Shown: positions 23,484-35,577, counted from the first letter of the stretch. The stretch: DNA of 64,000 bases from Mimachlamys varia (GCA_947623455.1 OX392535.1:41936688-42000687), one strand, 5' to 3'. Made by a program: numbers and translations. The notes: generated from the letters alone by a model not told the origin.

Positions 23484-23545
23484 GATGACGTAACACACAT
23501 ATATGCTGCATCTTTTAAATTAAGTAATAGATCCTTTTCAAATAT
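23484..23545 (+). repeat. Fragment of the dispersed element that also occurs at 41.5 and 41.9 kb
   Basis: 'aaagatgacgtaacacacat', '.tgctgcatcttttaa' and 'taatagatcc' match 41555-41612 and 41925-41975. It lies about 100 bp after the 45-bp array, whose unit comes from the same dispersed element. Confidence 0.7.
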
Positions 23546-24498
23546 TGAATAATTTCAAATGAGTATAATGTACATGCGAATGTTCTGAACCGTGCAGCTA
23601 TTCGAATGAACTAAAATCTGGTATAAAAGTTACGGCAAACCTCCGCGACCTCTCTATGGTTGTACGCATGATATATTTTATCCATAGATGTGTATCTAGA
23701 TCTTTTTCCTTCCTGATTATTCTTCTTTTAAATTGCGATTTTACCAAAATATCCAACGAAATGATCTTGATCATTGCCTTATGGCAACGAGGGTGCTCCT
23801 TTAATTATTCTGTGTTCAATTGATATTGTGTTATCTCCCTTGACTTCCTTGTTGACAAAATCCTGTCCCATAGCGGGTAAAAGTTTTGAATATGACTGGG
23901 AGGCTCCAAAAACAATCATATGTACTTAACATTAAACATAATCTTGAATGTACATTTTGTTTGTTTAACGACATTTAGAGCATTTGTTTTTTTCAAAATT
24001 GATATTTAGGATGTAAACAAAGTTTTGACGTGCAACCATGTTTTTTAGCGTTTGTATTGAAGGTCTTACCCCAGATAAATGTTACTATGTGTTGCATGCA
24101 ATAGCATGCAATATACCATTTCAGCATAGTACAATTTTGAAATGGTTGCTGATAAGTCCCACTACATGTGTGTGCGGACATTACCTTCGTGTATTGTCTT
24201 TAAATCGCATTGGCTGTTAAAAACGTCATAACTGCAAAGAAACCGCCAATCGTGACAGAGCTGCAAACATGTCTTCTGTAGCGTAACCACGAAAAATTGC
24301 CGGGAACAAAATCAAGCTGCCGATTTATCAAATGCATGTTTGGCATAACCATGTCTCCATATGAAAGATGTCAGCTTTAGACATGAGACTGGTTAAGCGC
24401 CGGATCTATCGCTGACGATAAGTCGGCATCCTTACATACAAACTCATCAAATTAATACGAGATCTTGGAGCACCAGCCCAGTGTAACGACGGAGGATA
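23546..24498. other. AT-rich single-copy sequence, no gene seen
   Basis: Nothing recognised. The opposing frames at 23993-24220 have no motif. Confidence 0.4.
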
Positions 24499-25564
24499 TC
24501 ATTTTATTGCTTTTACGGTTTCTACGACACATTCGCTTGTATTCGCCGAGATCAGCATGTCATTCCCGCGGCCGATCAGCGTCAGGACCGGATCTCCCTG
24601 ATTGTCCGGCTTATGTATAGGTATCTTATCCGCCAATAAAACTAGACTGGCAAGTGATTGAATACCCATTAGCCTAGGCGACAGATCGATAAATCGATAT
24701 TCGGAGCTTGCTGTGACCTAGAAAGCTAGATGCATGGTAAATTGGGGGTTTTATAATTTGAACCATAGCAAAGATATTATTTTCGTTTTCTTGAGACTGA
24801 CTTACTGTACGTCAATCGTATAAATGTTCTCAATTTTTTTACGAAGATGTGACTGATTTCTAGAATTAACAACGTCAATTTAGCTTCTCTTTCTTACCCG
24901 CCAAAATCTACTGCGTTTTGTGGTTCAGATGTGTCTTGAATAAAATGCTTACGCAAAAACTAGTTTTTAGATTCTTTCATGAAATATTAAAAAAACGCAC
25001 CCTTTATTCGATAAATAAAAACCATTAACTAATACGGCCATTTATGCAAGAATAAAATATGTTTGACGTGACATGATATGTGAAGCGATCTTCGATCAAC
25101 TAATAATTAGCAGTGTTCTTAAAAAGCTGTCAGTGATAAGCAAACTGACTATACTTGGATAAGGGATCGCCGTCTTGAGAGGAAAATAAAGGTGCGTATG
25201 GCCATCGTAATGTTCCATTAGAGTCTAGCGAACAAAGATACATATCCTTTTTTAACTGTAGATACAGACAATCTCCAGAGAGATGACCATTCACTTGTAC
25301 TTAAATATCCAGACTGCCATCACTCTTAAAATTCAAGGTCACTTCCGTTAGTGTTGACGCATGTCCAATTGACAGTTCCGTTTTCCCAGGCGGAGTCTGT
25401 TCGACACCCGTCTAATGACACGTCAACGTGCAGTAGACCGGTGGCAATGTCGAACCATCATTACCTCTCCCAATTGGATAATAATTAGACAATTTCGAAG
25501 CCCGGATGTTGACTTTGTCTGTTACACAACGCGGATCAAGCTCGCAAAGACGCTTGTCTGGCAT
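24499..25564 (-). CDS. Speculative two-exon gene model, 103 codons
   Basis: On the minus strand, a possible first exon runs from the ATG at 25564 to 25465, ending at a donor-like AG|GTAATG. A possible second exon runs from 24710, after the acceptor-like 'tttctaggtcacag', to a TGA at 24499-24501. The phases agree (one base before, two after the intron). The joined protein would be 103 residues, starting MPDKRLCELDPRCVTDKV, with a mixed hydrophobic/charged second half containing LASLVLLADKIPI and DPVLTLIGRGNDML. I recognise no family. GC is somewhat higher than the surroundings, and open frames of this length do arise by chance here. Confidence 0.2.
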
Positions 25565-26099
25565 CCTGACAACTAGGACCTTGAATCGTGAGGGTCATAA
25601 AGGGAAATATTAAACATTTGTCGTAATAAAAGCTAAACGCGCTGGTGCAATTTCTATAGCAACGAGTTATTTCAAGGTTGTGAGTAAAGTCATATCGACA
25701 CTTGGAAGATTTGTTTTTATTTCATGATCGAATTTAATGTTTTATTTTCATTTCTCTCAAAAAACTACCCATCCTTTTTAATATAAAAATGAGAAGGGAT
25801 GAACATCATTAAACTGCATTAAGCCTCTAAGTGTTCATTGTACAATATACCATGGAACTCAAAATAGCTCGTTCGAAAGGCAAATTCACTGAAATAGCAT
25901 ACCTATACTGCTAACTTAAAGTAACGGTTTCTAAACAGCAAATCGTCATTAGAAACCAAATACAAACATCGCGGTACCAAAGCGGCAGTGGTTCGACTTT
26001 CCGATCGGACATGCTGTATCACTTGCCTGAGCAGGTGATAATCTGTAAAGTGGTAATTTGGTTTATCCCAATATCGCTGCTGCAAGCTACCTATGGTGG
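25565..26099. other. AT-rich sequence, no gene seen
   Basis: Nothing recognised before the SINE head at about 26100. Confidence 0.4.
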
Positions 26100-26340
26100 G
26101 GGGAGGGGGATGCAGTGGATAGTGCACTTGCCTTTCACCAACGCGGCCAGGGCTCGGGGAACCGGACCTGAAAACGTATTGGGTCTCCTAATCAACTACG
26201 TGGGTTTTCTCCAGGTACTCGTCCTTCCTCAATAAGACCCCTCGCGCACTAGCATCCGAGCTAACAAGAGTGATTGAAATAAGTTGGATAACTTGTGTCA
26301 TAATTGTTGTAAAATAAATAAAGTTTGTTATTATTACAAG
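26100..26340 (+). mobile_element. tRNA-derived SINE, second family
   Basis: The tRNA-like head 'gcagtggatagtgcacttgc' is followed by 'ggttttctccaggtactcgt' and by a tail containing 'taacaagagtgattgaaata' that ends 'aaataaagtttgttattatt'. The B-box region is damaged. The open frame at 26011-26235 crosses it and is not a gene. Confidence 0.78.
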
Positions 26341-26801
26341 CACGCTTTCAACCGAGCTAAACTAGTATAATACTCTTTCCTGAACAGGAGTGTAAACCCG
26401 AATATGAAGAAAACAAAAAGTCTTTGGCGATACTTTACAAATTTAAAAAAACGCAAGATTGGAATTTTCCTATCTTATTACCCTGATCATGAAAAATAGC
26501 TTTCTCTCTTATTAAATCTACCAAAATAATCTCAAAAACATGCGTTTGAACTGGTTACCAGTTTGAAAATATCAACTATTATAATATTGGTATTCATCTT
26601 TCACAAAGGGAAGCGAGAGAATTATAGACGTTGGCTAGGTAAATTGTTTCAAAACTGTTGTGAAATTTGAAAAAAAAAATATTGTCGACTTTTCACCTCT
26701 CGTAAATTGCATATATCCAAACAATAAAGAATGATAAAGTCAAAACGACTTTATCTTATGTTGTTCAAATGATGTACATAATTATGTACTCGAGAAATTA
26801 A
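26341..26801. other. AT-rich sequence, no gene seen
   Basis: Nothing recognised. Confidence 0.4.
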
Positions 26802-26990
26802 GGGGCCGCGGTGTCAAAGTGGTTAAAGTGTTTAAAATTCTGTGACCACTAGCCCTCCACCTCTGGGTCGCGGGTTCGAGGGCTACGTGGGACAGTCACG
26901 GTCCAAGCTAGTTAGTGTTTTGTTATCAAACCTGACACATCCTTAAATGACCATTACTATTAATGGAAAGTAAAATAAAAACAAACCAAG
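26802..26990 (+). mobile_element. SINE with well-kept polymerase III head
   Basis: The head 'ggccgcggtgtcaaagtggt' gives an A-box-like block. 'cgggttcgagggctacgtgg' gives a B-box-like GGTTCGA. The usual central core is missing, and the sequence moves to the tail 'ccttaaatgaccattact' and an A-rich end. It is the same family as 32848-33050. Confidence 0.85.
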
Positions 26991-27897
26991 CTAAATAAAA
27001 TTAACAACTTTGTATTTCACCAGAAAATATTGTGACTTGCTGAAACATTGAATTTTAGATAAACACATATAACAACTGATAGCTAAAAATAAGAGTGGGT
27101 ATAAGTTTATTAGTATTATCTAAGTTTCATTTGAAGAAGGATTTCCTCTTCGCTAAGTTTATCGTCTTAAATCTTGAACAGGAGGACGAATTCCTGAATG
27201 TAAACTCGGCTGTCTAAATCGCGAAGGTCATTAACATACCGAAAGAGCATCGAACACATCTGGAGGAAATGGAGCTCTACTTAAAGATCAGCGGAATAAA
27301 TACTTTGACGTGAAGCTAAAAGTAACCATCGAACCAGATAAGTATCTCTTGGCCGAAGTTAAATGTGTTTCTATATTATATAACAAATGACATGACAAGT
27401 GTATCTTGTATGATATAATGGCCCACAGTGATGTATCAGATTCCGAAACACTAGCTTCCTGGTAATATAATTTATTTGTCCTCAAACAAGACCGGATGTT
27501 CGCCCGAATTGATTCCAATGCGGAATGACATTTGTCCAGTAAGAGTAATAAGCACGTGACCATCACGTGTGACCTTGATTTATGTAGACATTTGTCTCGT
27601 GGGATCTTGTTAAGATCAGATCAACAAAGCTTTCCTAATCTCAGTTTTAAATCTAGGTTAATATGTTACCAGGAGGTTCGGTATTTTCGTTTGGTAGTTA
27701 AACAGATTTTAACTTACTGATATCATTTTTGGACACATTTACAAGTGGTATCTACAGAATGTAAAGTAATTTCGCCGTATTGACACATACAGTAGCAACT
27801 TGTTTAAGTGTAACTGACATTAATGAAATTCACCTTCTTTTTATAAACAGCTGTGCTTGTTAAACCAGATATATTATTTCTGTAGATGATTTCTATA
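26991..27897. other. AT-rich single-copy sequence, no gene seen
   Basis: Nothing recognised. Frames at 27288-27566 and 27532-27720 overlap on opposite strands and have no motif. Confidence 0.4.
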
Positions 27898-28065
27898 TAA
27901 GGAATTAAAATCATTCCTTAACTTTCATAATTCTATGAAAGGTCAGTCGTTACATTCATATTGAATGAAGCCCGCTATAGCTTCATGCTAAATATGGATG
28001 TAACGGCTGACATTTCATAGCACTACGAAAGTAAAAAGATTACTTTCAATTCATATGTTTACATG
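27898..28065. mobile_element. Imperfect fold-back element
   Basis: The arms pair around a centre near 27975: 'tcagtcgttacattcatatt' (about 27942) against 'aaatatggatgtaacggctg' (about 27990), extending through 'ctatgaaagg' / 'catttcatag' and 'gaattaaaatcattc' / 'gattactttcaattc'. The length is about 165 bp, with no coding content. Confidence 0.72.
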
Positions 28066-28575
28066 TTTACTTTAGAACAATTGCTTAATTTCATTCATAT
28101 TTCTTTCAAATAATTATATTATTAGCTGCGTTTGTATGGGCGTCGTCATTTAAACTACATTGGCTGAACAGCCCAGTTTGAATGAAATTGGCGCCAATGA
28201 TAATGATTAGTCATCTGAACGTTTGACGCAAAGGCATTATCCGTGTTATTCGAAGCGGAGCAACAAGACTCACATAGAACAAGCTTGGTCTATGACGTCA
28301 TAAGTAAATCACGTGATACGTCTCGAGAACCATTGCTGTCATACTTTTATGAAAAACATTTTTCCTGGTAATGTTCATATAGTGGATTGCAGCGCAAATG
28401 TAAATATATATCTTTAAGATATTTTGTTATGATTTAAGACCAAATTGTTATATACAAATTCCGTTAACTTGACTTAAAGTTCTGCAACATCAAGTCACAC
28501 TAACAACAGTATAACGATTGACATTAGAAAAGGTGCCACTGTATAAACTGATCTTTTAAGGTTTGGCGTGATTTA
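28066..28575. other. AT-rich sequence with CRE-like palindrome
   Basis: No gene seen. Contains TGACGTCA at 28293-28300 and CACGTGAT nearby. Confidence 0.4.
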
Positions 28576-28882
28576 ATTGTTTTTACGTCCTTTACATAGC
28601 TAGGATAAATTTAAGGACGGCCTCCAAGTGTATGCGATGTGGTAGTGTGTTTGTGTTGGATGTGTGTGTGTATTTGGGAGGCCGTGGTATGTTCGTATAA
28701 GCCTCCATGCGATAGTCTGGATCTTGAACTACAGGCCAAAAGTGGGGTAGTGTCAACAGAGACTTTAAGGGGAGAACATTGTTTAGAAAGGAAAGAAAAG
28801 AGAAGACCACAAATTTAGTTTCCTTCTACGATCATGCAACGGGGGCAGCAGATACAATTCCTTCGCCACACCTGCAGGGCAT
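28576..28882 (-). mobile_element. Dispersed SINE-like element containing a single monomer of the 23-bp satellite
   Basis: On the minus strand the element runs from 'gccctgcaggtgtggcgaag' (about 28877) through 'ttgcatgatcgtagaaggaa' and 'actaccccacttttggcctg', past short CA repeats, to 'catacacttggaggccgtcc' (about 28633-28614), and ends 'ttaaatttatcctagctatg' with a final GGACGTAAAAAC. One unit resembling the 23-bp satellite sits immediately before the tail. The minus-strand frame at 28592-28810 is read-through of this element. Confidence 0.72.
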
Positions 28883-31800
28883 ACCGATCTTATAACTAAA
28901 TATTAGCATTGCCCCGCTGTTGTGACTGTGATTGTTCAATATTCCTTAAATGTACATATTTCTTGCAATTTACGTTCAAACGTTTATATATTTAAGTTTA
29001 TTCTGTAGACATTTATTTGATATTTGTCGGTATTTATTTGTTTACTTTCTGCTAGTTTAAATGACACTAAACCTGAAAGAATCGTTCTAAGAAAGCTGAT
29101 TACGACGAAGTAACGGCAAACGGCTCTGCATCTTACTTGCATTTCTTTGGGAGATATATTATAGTCAACTAAAGAAAGAAAGATCATCGAATAGTAAAAA
29201 AAAATGTCACTAAAATAAACATTGTTATTTTTAATGAACTGATATAAAAGCAAGATGTTTGTCTCGTGTTCAATTAACATCACGACAATACATTTCTTGG
29301 AATGAGTTGTTGACATCCAGACAGACCGCCCTTTTCTATAAATACGTTGAATAGACTAGCCGAAGTCTCGCCACAGATCCGTATGTCAAAGCTCAGTGGG
29401 GTCAAACTCCATGTTCACTTGTGACTCTACACATCAGAATCTGTCTCAATCTGGGATCAGGATCGTGTCACTGGTCCCGCCCTTCCTATAAGTGTACCAT
29501 GTAGGTTTAATGACATATAGTGATGGTTTATGACTCACCGTTTGTTAAGACTAGTTTAGACTTAGTTTTAAAATATAAAATTATTTTACTTAGTTGTGTG
29601 ATTTTTGAATCAATTGCAAAGTATGACATTTCAAGAAAGTAGAAGACTTTCTCTGGAGCAATATTTACTCCACACAAAAAGTAAGGATTGCTTTATGAAT
29701 TATGTAATTCTCAACATATTCTCTCGAACCCTTCTCCCTTGAAACATGGTTTGCAGTATTTGTTCGAACTTCAAATTAAAACCTTTTCTCTGAAATGGTT
29801 AAACACATACTGACATAATCAGTATATGACGTACAACACTCATCAACGAGCATGGGTATATAACTATGTTGTTGAAGTCGCACCATGACCTCATGAGTAG
29901 ATGGCAGTATGAGTGAAAGAATAAACGAGTAAAAATCAATATTCTAAATTGGAACACTTGCTTTTTCCATATCTGATTTTTTATCCAGGCTCCCTATCAA
30001 GCGTTTTGGTTCGGTAGTTGTGTTGTTTTTTGATGTTTTGAAAGCTGGAAGAAAGAGACTATATATCTATAAGTGAAGCTTTATATGGTGACGTCATAAG
30101 TTTTAAAAAAAGCTTATTATATAAATTGTTTTCCGGAAAGATGTCGTTGGCGCATGGAACAAAATGACGAACAGTATCCAGATTATTCATTTGCGTCTTA
30201 TCTTTTTTTGTCATATCTTATTCAACTTTTTTCCAAAAGAAAGACATATTATGAGTCAAAAAATATTATCACCAATCGGATCAGAAATTGATTAGTTCGT
30301 AACATGATGATTTCACCAACATAGATATTGAAAGTGACACCCAGACAAGAGCGTGATGGAAGACTCGTCAGGTTTCGAAAGTATCTTATAGCTATAAATC
30401 CGCCATGACGTCGAATAGACGACATAGGCATCAGCTCACGAGGAATGCACATACAGTCATCCGATTTCTTTGCACTGATTGTACTTTTAATTTCAATAAC
30501 GTAGAATTGAAGAGAATTAAAATACCAATGACATGAAATACATTGTTCTCTTTTATTTTTGCCTTTCCTTTTGACTATTCAGAAAATAACATATTTGATA
30601 ACACCAGAAAGTATATATTTCACCCAAGAAAATTAAACAGTTTATTTGTTGTCTAGCTGCTTATCGTTGATGAACACTGACCTGACTGATAAAAAAAGTA
30701 CAACCAGCGCCATGACACACTGGTCTTTCTGGTGATATTTATATATTCAAGGAAACCAAGCAATGTTTCTCTCTTATAGTAATAGCCCCGTGTACACTTA
30801 TTTATCTCTCTACCTACATATCTAGTAGAGGGAATAAATAATCTGAATATTTTTTCAATGACCGATTTTCCCCTCAGCGAAAAGGAAAATACACACACAA
30901 ACACAAACCTAAACTAACTAAATTGTAGTATCTATAATTGTAGAAATTCAAATAACACAATTGTACAATATAAAATGATTGGTGTTTGGAATGAAGGCGT
31001 ACAAACAAACAAATCATTTAACAATGTGTTTGAGTCACTGGTACAGTTGTATTGTTATAAGGATACATATTAAACGTGTTTGGGTTATCAAATGTAAAGG
31101 ACTAAATCCCGTTAACTCATGTAATGGTTTTGTTACATAAATCTTTACATAAATACTTACTTGCCAACCCGAAGAAATTGTTTAGAAATAAACCCCTTAA
31201 GATATTTATGTCGTCCTTCTTGTGACATATATTTCCCCCAAGGTTTGTGTCCAATGTCAACGCTTTATTCGCTCTGATTATTTTTAAATATACTTCTTTG
31301 GGTTTCTTTGTGGCATACTATATATGTTATCCATTTGTAATTCCCTCTGGCATGGGCGGTCTCGCGCCTTCGAACAATCTGGAACAAACTCGCCAACCGA
31401 AGGTTATTTGGCATTTTTCATCATAGCAGACCGACCGACATATTTCTTTAGCTCACTGAAGGTGTCAATTGCTGGTGGAATATGCATGGATTTTAACATC
31501 CAAAAACTTCATGGTAACCTCCGAAACACATTTATAAAACGTCAGGCATTAGCCGCTCTATTCAGGAGGATATTTGGAAGATCAAGATTGATTTGCTTTC
31601 GGGAAGCTGGTCAAAGCTAAAGAGGGATTTTCCTTGTAATGACGGAAGTCCCGTAGACCCGGGCACGACTGTTACACGTTAAGCGATGACTCTCATACCT
31701 CGATTGTTGCCACGCTCATCTATCACTTCCTCCTTCGAACTGAAATTGGACGACATTCACAAAACGGTCAATTTAACTCTAGTCTCCGAAAGGCTAGCAT

Positions 31801-32847
31801 ATTGCACCCACCATAAAACTCCGTTGACAACTTGCAATTAGGGCAGTGGGGCGTTCTTTGATTTTCAGGAAAAATATTGCTGAGGAAACAAAAAACTATT
31901 TGTTTATTTTCACACTGTCACTGATGGCGTCATGTCAGTTAAATAGAGGTTATTACATGAGTGCCGATGTAACATGTATTTTAAACGATTTTAACAATTT
32001 GATATCGCACTAACCTTGAGGCGAGTGAAGATTTAATTATCAAACAGTTTGATAAGTTCCTCTCACATTTATACGAGTGTAAGATTCTTTTTATCACATA
32101 ACTAATATTTATGGGAAAATACACCTATACTCTCAAACTCATTTCTTTATATGAAAAGAAAATTTCTACTTTGACGTTTCGATTTTCACTACAAAAACAA
32201 TAAAGTCGTTTTTTACGACGTCATCATGTTTTTTTAACACACGTGTAATACCATTTTTATGATATGGCCGTATGATATGATTGAACAGATCAGATACGGG
32301 ATCAGATAGGACAAATTTGAATATGACATATTGCATTTGAAACTCATGTTGAATTGCTTAGTGTAATTGAAGGTCATAAATGATACATACTGCATTCTAA
32401 CGTTTGTCATGAAGAGACTATATCGTGTATCGGTATTGACACGTCATCTACACATAAACAAATTAGTACATCACGTGAATGGATACTGACTTCCCATTGG
32501 CTGCACGCATGGAAACTATCAAAATTGGCATGATATTCATTGTGAATCTATGATGACATCACTATCAAGTTGCAGAGCACGACTATTGGCGCGAAATCAG
32601 ACGTGGATCATGAGGTATGTCCCTTGCTACTGTTTTGCTTAAAAATGGCTGATCATAAAAAGGGCCCAAAGCTGGACTTTCTGTATCACAATAAAAGGAT
32701 TTTTGATGAATATGTAAATTGAAAGGTGAGTTACTAAAAATTGCCCTCTCAACAGGGCCATACTAGATAAATTTGCATATTTGACTGCCATGCCGGGCCT
32801 GTTCAGCTGGATCATACAGCAAGTAATTAGTTTGGTTTATTTTGTTT
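28883..32847. other. 4 kb of AT-rich single-copy sequence, no gene I can support
   Basis: The only longer ATG frame is 31324-31620 (98 codons, plus), with no motif and no convincing splice context. GC rises mildly at 31640-31860 without a clear frame. TGACGTCA occurs at 30089-30096. Confidence 0.4.
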
Positions 32848-33050
32848 TACGTCCTGTTAACAGTCGGGGTCATTAAAGGAAGTACCAGGTTTTGGAGGTG
32901 GAGGAAACCGGAGTACCCGGTGAAAAACCACCGACCTACGGTCAGTACATGGCAACTGCCCCGCGTGGTATTCGAATTTGCAACCCAGAGGTGGAGAGCT
33001 AGTGGTAGAATGTCGGAACATCTTAACATCTCAGCCACCGCGGCCTTTAG
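32848..33050 (-). mobile_element. SINE, best-preserved copy, reverse orientation
   Basis: On the minus strand it starts 'ggccgcggtggctgagatgt' (A-box-like), has the B-box-like 'gcaaattcgaataccacgcg', the core 'ccgggtactccggtttcctc', and ends in the tail 'gactgttaacaggacgtaaa'. The frames at 32842-33081 (plus) and 32847-33038 (minus) are both SINE read-through. Confidence 0.88.
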
Positions 33051-33214
33051 AGTAAGTAATGTATATTCAAGACATAAATGAATCGATTTCTAAACCGATC
33101 ATATTTTTAAAGGGAGACAACTTAATAAAATCGCTATTATAAGCTTCATATGTCTGAGGTATTACTTTAAACAATGACTTTGATTTCTTTTTTAACTATG
33201 ATTAATATAAGCAA

Positions 33215-33535
33215 TAAATAAGAGAATACCAAGGCGTTAACAAAATCATAATCCAAACTCAAAATCGATGAAACCAGGGGCAAAATATGAACAAAGGAAA
33301 AATTACATGGAGACGCTTGTAAAAGTACAAGAGAAAAATCCAGGTTTTCCGGAAGAGTAAGCGTCTTCTGCTTCATCGACGATACCCGCCATGTGAATCT
33401 TTGTCACATCCATGTAAACATCAAGTTCTCAAAATGAGAACCGAGTATCATTGTCAATCACAACAAGTAAACACTTAAATGAGCATACTCAAAAACGTCC
33501 ATCTTCATATCACTTAAAGCAATCTTTATAAATCA
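33215..33535 (-). mobile_element. RT-family 3' end, reverse orientation
   Basis: Minus strand order: MKMDVFxYAH-type end of the coding region (about 33515-33480), 'ttgattgacaatgatac', 'ggttctcattttgagaactt', the tail motif 'ggtatcgtcgatgaagcaga' (about 33370), and 'aacgccttggtattctctt' (about 33225). The frame at 33167-33376 is this tail. Confidence 0.82.
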
Positions 33536-33554
33536 TGTCTAAATGGATTATTTA

Positions 33555-33745
33555 GTCTCGAGTATTCTGCATTATAATGACATTATACAGCTCTCGGTGA
33601 CCTCGAGATAACGAGCCACACATGTAAACACTATAATTTTATCCGCAAGTCTCGAGTATTCTGCATTATAATGACGTTTTACAGTTCTCGGGGAGGACCT
33701 CGAGATAACGAGCCACTCATGTAAACACTGATGTTATCCGTTATA
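33555..33745. repeat. Two-copy tandem duplication, about 94 bp
   Basis: 'gtctcgagtattctgcatta' starts at 33555 and again at 33649, followed in both copies by 'cctcgagataacgagccac' and 'catgtaaacact'. The copies differ by small indels. Confidence 0.88.
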
Positions 33746-34394
33746 TCTCCATGCTAAGTGTTTGTTGTCCTTCAGTTAACTTGTTTACATTTGCGTTCCT
33801 AGTCGAAAGAGATAAAATCTTATAAGTTTAATTAAATTGTCATGTATATGCATTGCACACTCCAGATCTACCTGTACATACTTACAGATAGAGGATATAA
33901 CAAAATAAATAAATAGAAACAAACCGATAATAGCTATGCAAATAAATGTTTACGTTTTTCGAAGAACTGACAAACAAATAACCAATTAATAAGATTCGTA
34001 ATAACTTGGATGGTGAGGGCCTAGTTACTTGATAACAGACTCATTGCCAATTCGTTATCGACATAAGTACGTGCAGCTTTTCTTTGCTATTCTTAATTAA
34101 CACTTAAGTTAAAAACACCGTCCAAGAAAGGAGGAATCTTGTCGCTTTGATGTCGGTTTTGTTTACATTCAAGGAACAGAAAGTATTTTGATAAGAATTA
34201 CTCCTTTAAAAATATTGTTGTTTTGAATTATTAGTACAATTACTCGAATTAAATCTAGGTTTCCATAAATATCAAGATACGTTACATTTCATAAGTTGTT
34301 ATATGTTTTATATAAAATTTATTTGTTACTGTATATGAAAGGAATTCCTTTTTGACAATAAACGATCAAGAATTGGTAGTCGTTTTTAATTAAA
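33746..34394. other. AT-rich sequence, no gene seen
   Basis: Nothing recognised. Confidence 0.4.
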
Positions 34395-35240
34395 CACAGT
34401 CAGGGGAATGTGAGGGCACCCTTACTTCAGTGCATCTTCCCATGTGAATATATTTAATCATTCCATAAATGAGATGGTATATACTTGAAGCTATAAAATT
34501 ATCGGGGTATGAAAAGAATATACATGGATACCCCTGTAAAAGTACAATATATGATAAGACCAGGTGCTCCGGAAGAGTAAGTGCGTTCTGTGCTTTATCG
34601 ACGACACCCGACCTGTAACTTTTGATCAGATCCCACAAAAAGTCAAGTCCCCAAAGTGAAAACTGCATCTTCATTCTCAATCACAACGTGTAACCACACC
34701 AATGCGCATATTTAAAAACATCCATTTTGATACAAAATATTCCCAATAAGACCAATATGCTGACCATAATCTAGCTCGAAATCCTCATCATTATGCATTT
34801 CTGTGTAGTGGTTTGGTCAGCAACCGTAACTTGGAGTGAAAGTGAAATTAAAATATATTGCAAGGTATTTTGTTACTTCTCCTGATAGGCCCTTCCACAA
34901 ATTCAGCCTCCAATGAAAACAAAAACAAGTCAGCTGAGAGTTGCGCACAGTTTGTTCCATAATCAATGCCAACAGTCTGCTGGAAAATATTGTCAACCAG
35001 GAATTCAATCATTCGTGTCTGCCTCCGTATATTTCATCTTTTCAACTTTTGTTATGTCTTTCCCAAGTATTTTCCATGATAGCTCACAACCACATTTGTA
35101 TCGTCGTCCACCTTTCTTTCAAAGAATTCGTCCAGTTCTGTTTGGTGTAAGGAAGCATACAGGGTGTAAAAATCAAATGTTTCGATCGAAAAACAGTTTG
35201 AATGTGTTTTTAACTGACGAAAACGTACAAAATGTCGGAC
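34395..35240 (-). pseudogene. RT-retroelement copy retaining the RT active-site neighbourhood
   Basis: On the minus strand, decayed frames read in order: GGRRYKCG (about 35110-35090), KYTEAD (about 35020), EFLVDNIF joined directly to FQQTVGI, then GTNCAQLSADLFLFSLEAEF (about 34960-34895), and FNFTF (about 34845). RTs of this type normally carry a few residues between VDNIF and FQQTVG, so a short in-frame deletion is likely. The RYxDD segment is lost: the sequence jumps to the C-terminal coding end (about 34735-34715, like MDVFKYAH) and then to the 3' tail with 'gtcgtcgataaagcacagaa' (about 34605-34585). Frameshifts and stops make it inactive. The lineage (Penelope-like versus another non-LTR group) is inference. 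Confidence 0.82.
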
Positions 35241-35577
35241 ATGTTTGCACTTTGCTGCATTTCTCGGTATACAGATTTTACTTTGGCGTCAGTCTCTGTT
35301 TGAAAGCATGAATACTCCGGGAACTGACACTAATACCCTATAAACCCCATCTAGTTGTGTGTTTGTATAAACACTCTCCAAAATATATGTTTTAAGGGAT
35401 TAGCTCTGACGATTGCGGTTTACACCATATTTATTCTGTTTAAGACAAAAAAAATGCCTCATAAAAAAGCTGTTAAAATTGTTTAACCTTATTTGTTTCA
35501 AGGTGTACTTATGTCATCATGTACCTTTTAAGGATAGAAGCTTTACAGTACTCTTTCTTTAGTAAACAGATCTAATT
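35241..35577. other. AT-rich sequence upstream of the large array element
   Basis: No gene seen. The 132-codon plus-strand frame at 34913-35311 is antisense to the RT copy and not a gene. Confidence 0.5.

Noticed and set aside
28592..28810. 72-codon minus-strand frame
   Set aside because: It reads through a SINE-like dispersed element.
31324..31620. 98-codon plus-strand ATG frame
   Set aside because: No motif, no splice or codon evidence. Length is compatible with chance.
34913..35311. 132-codon plus-strand frame
   Set aside because: It is antisense to a recognisable RT pseudogene on the minus strand.
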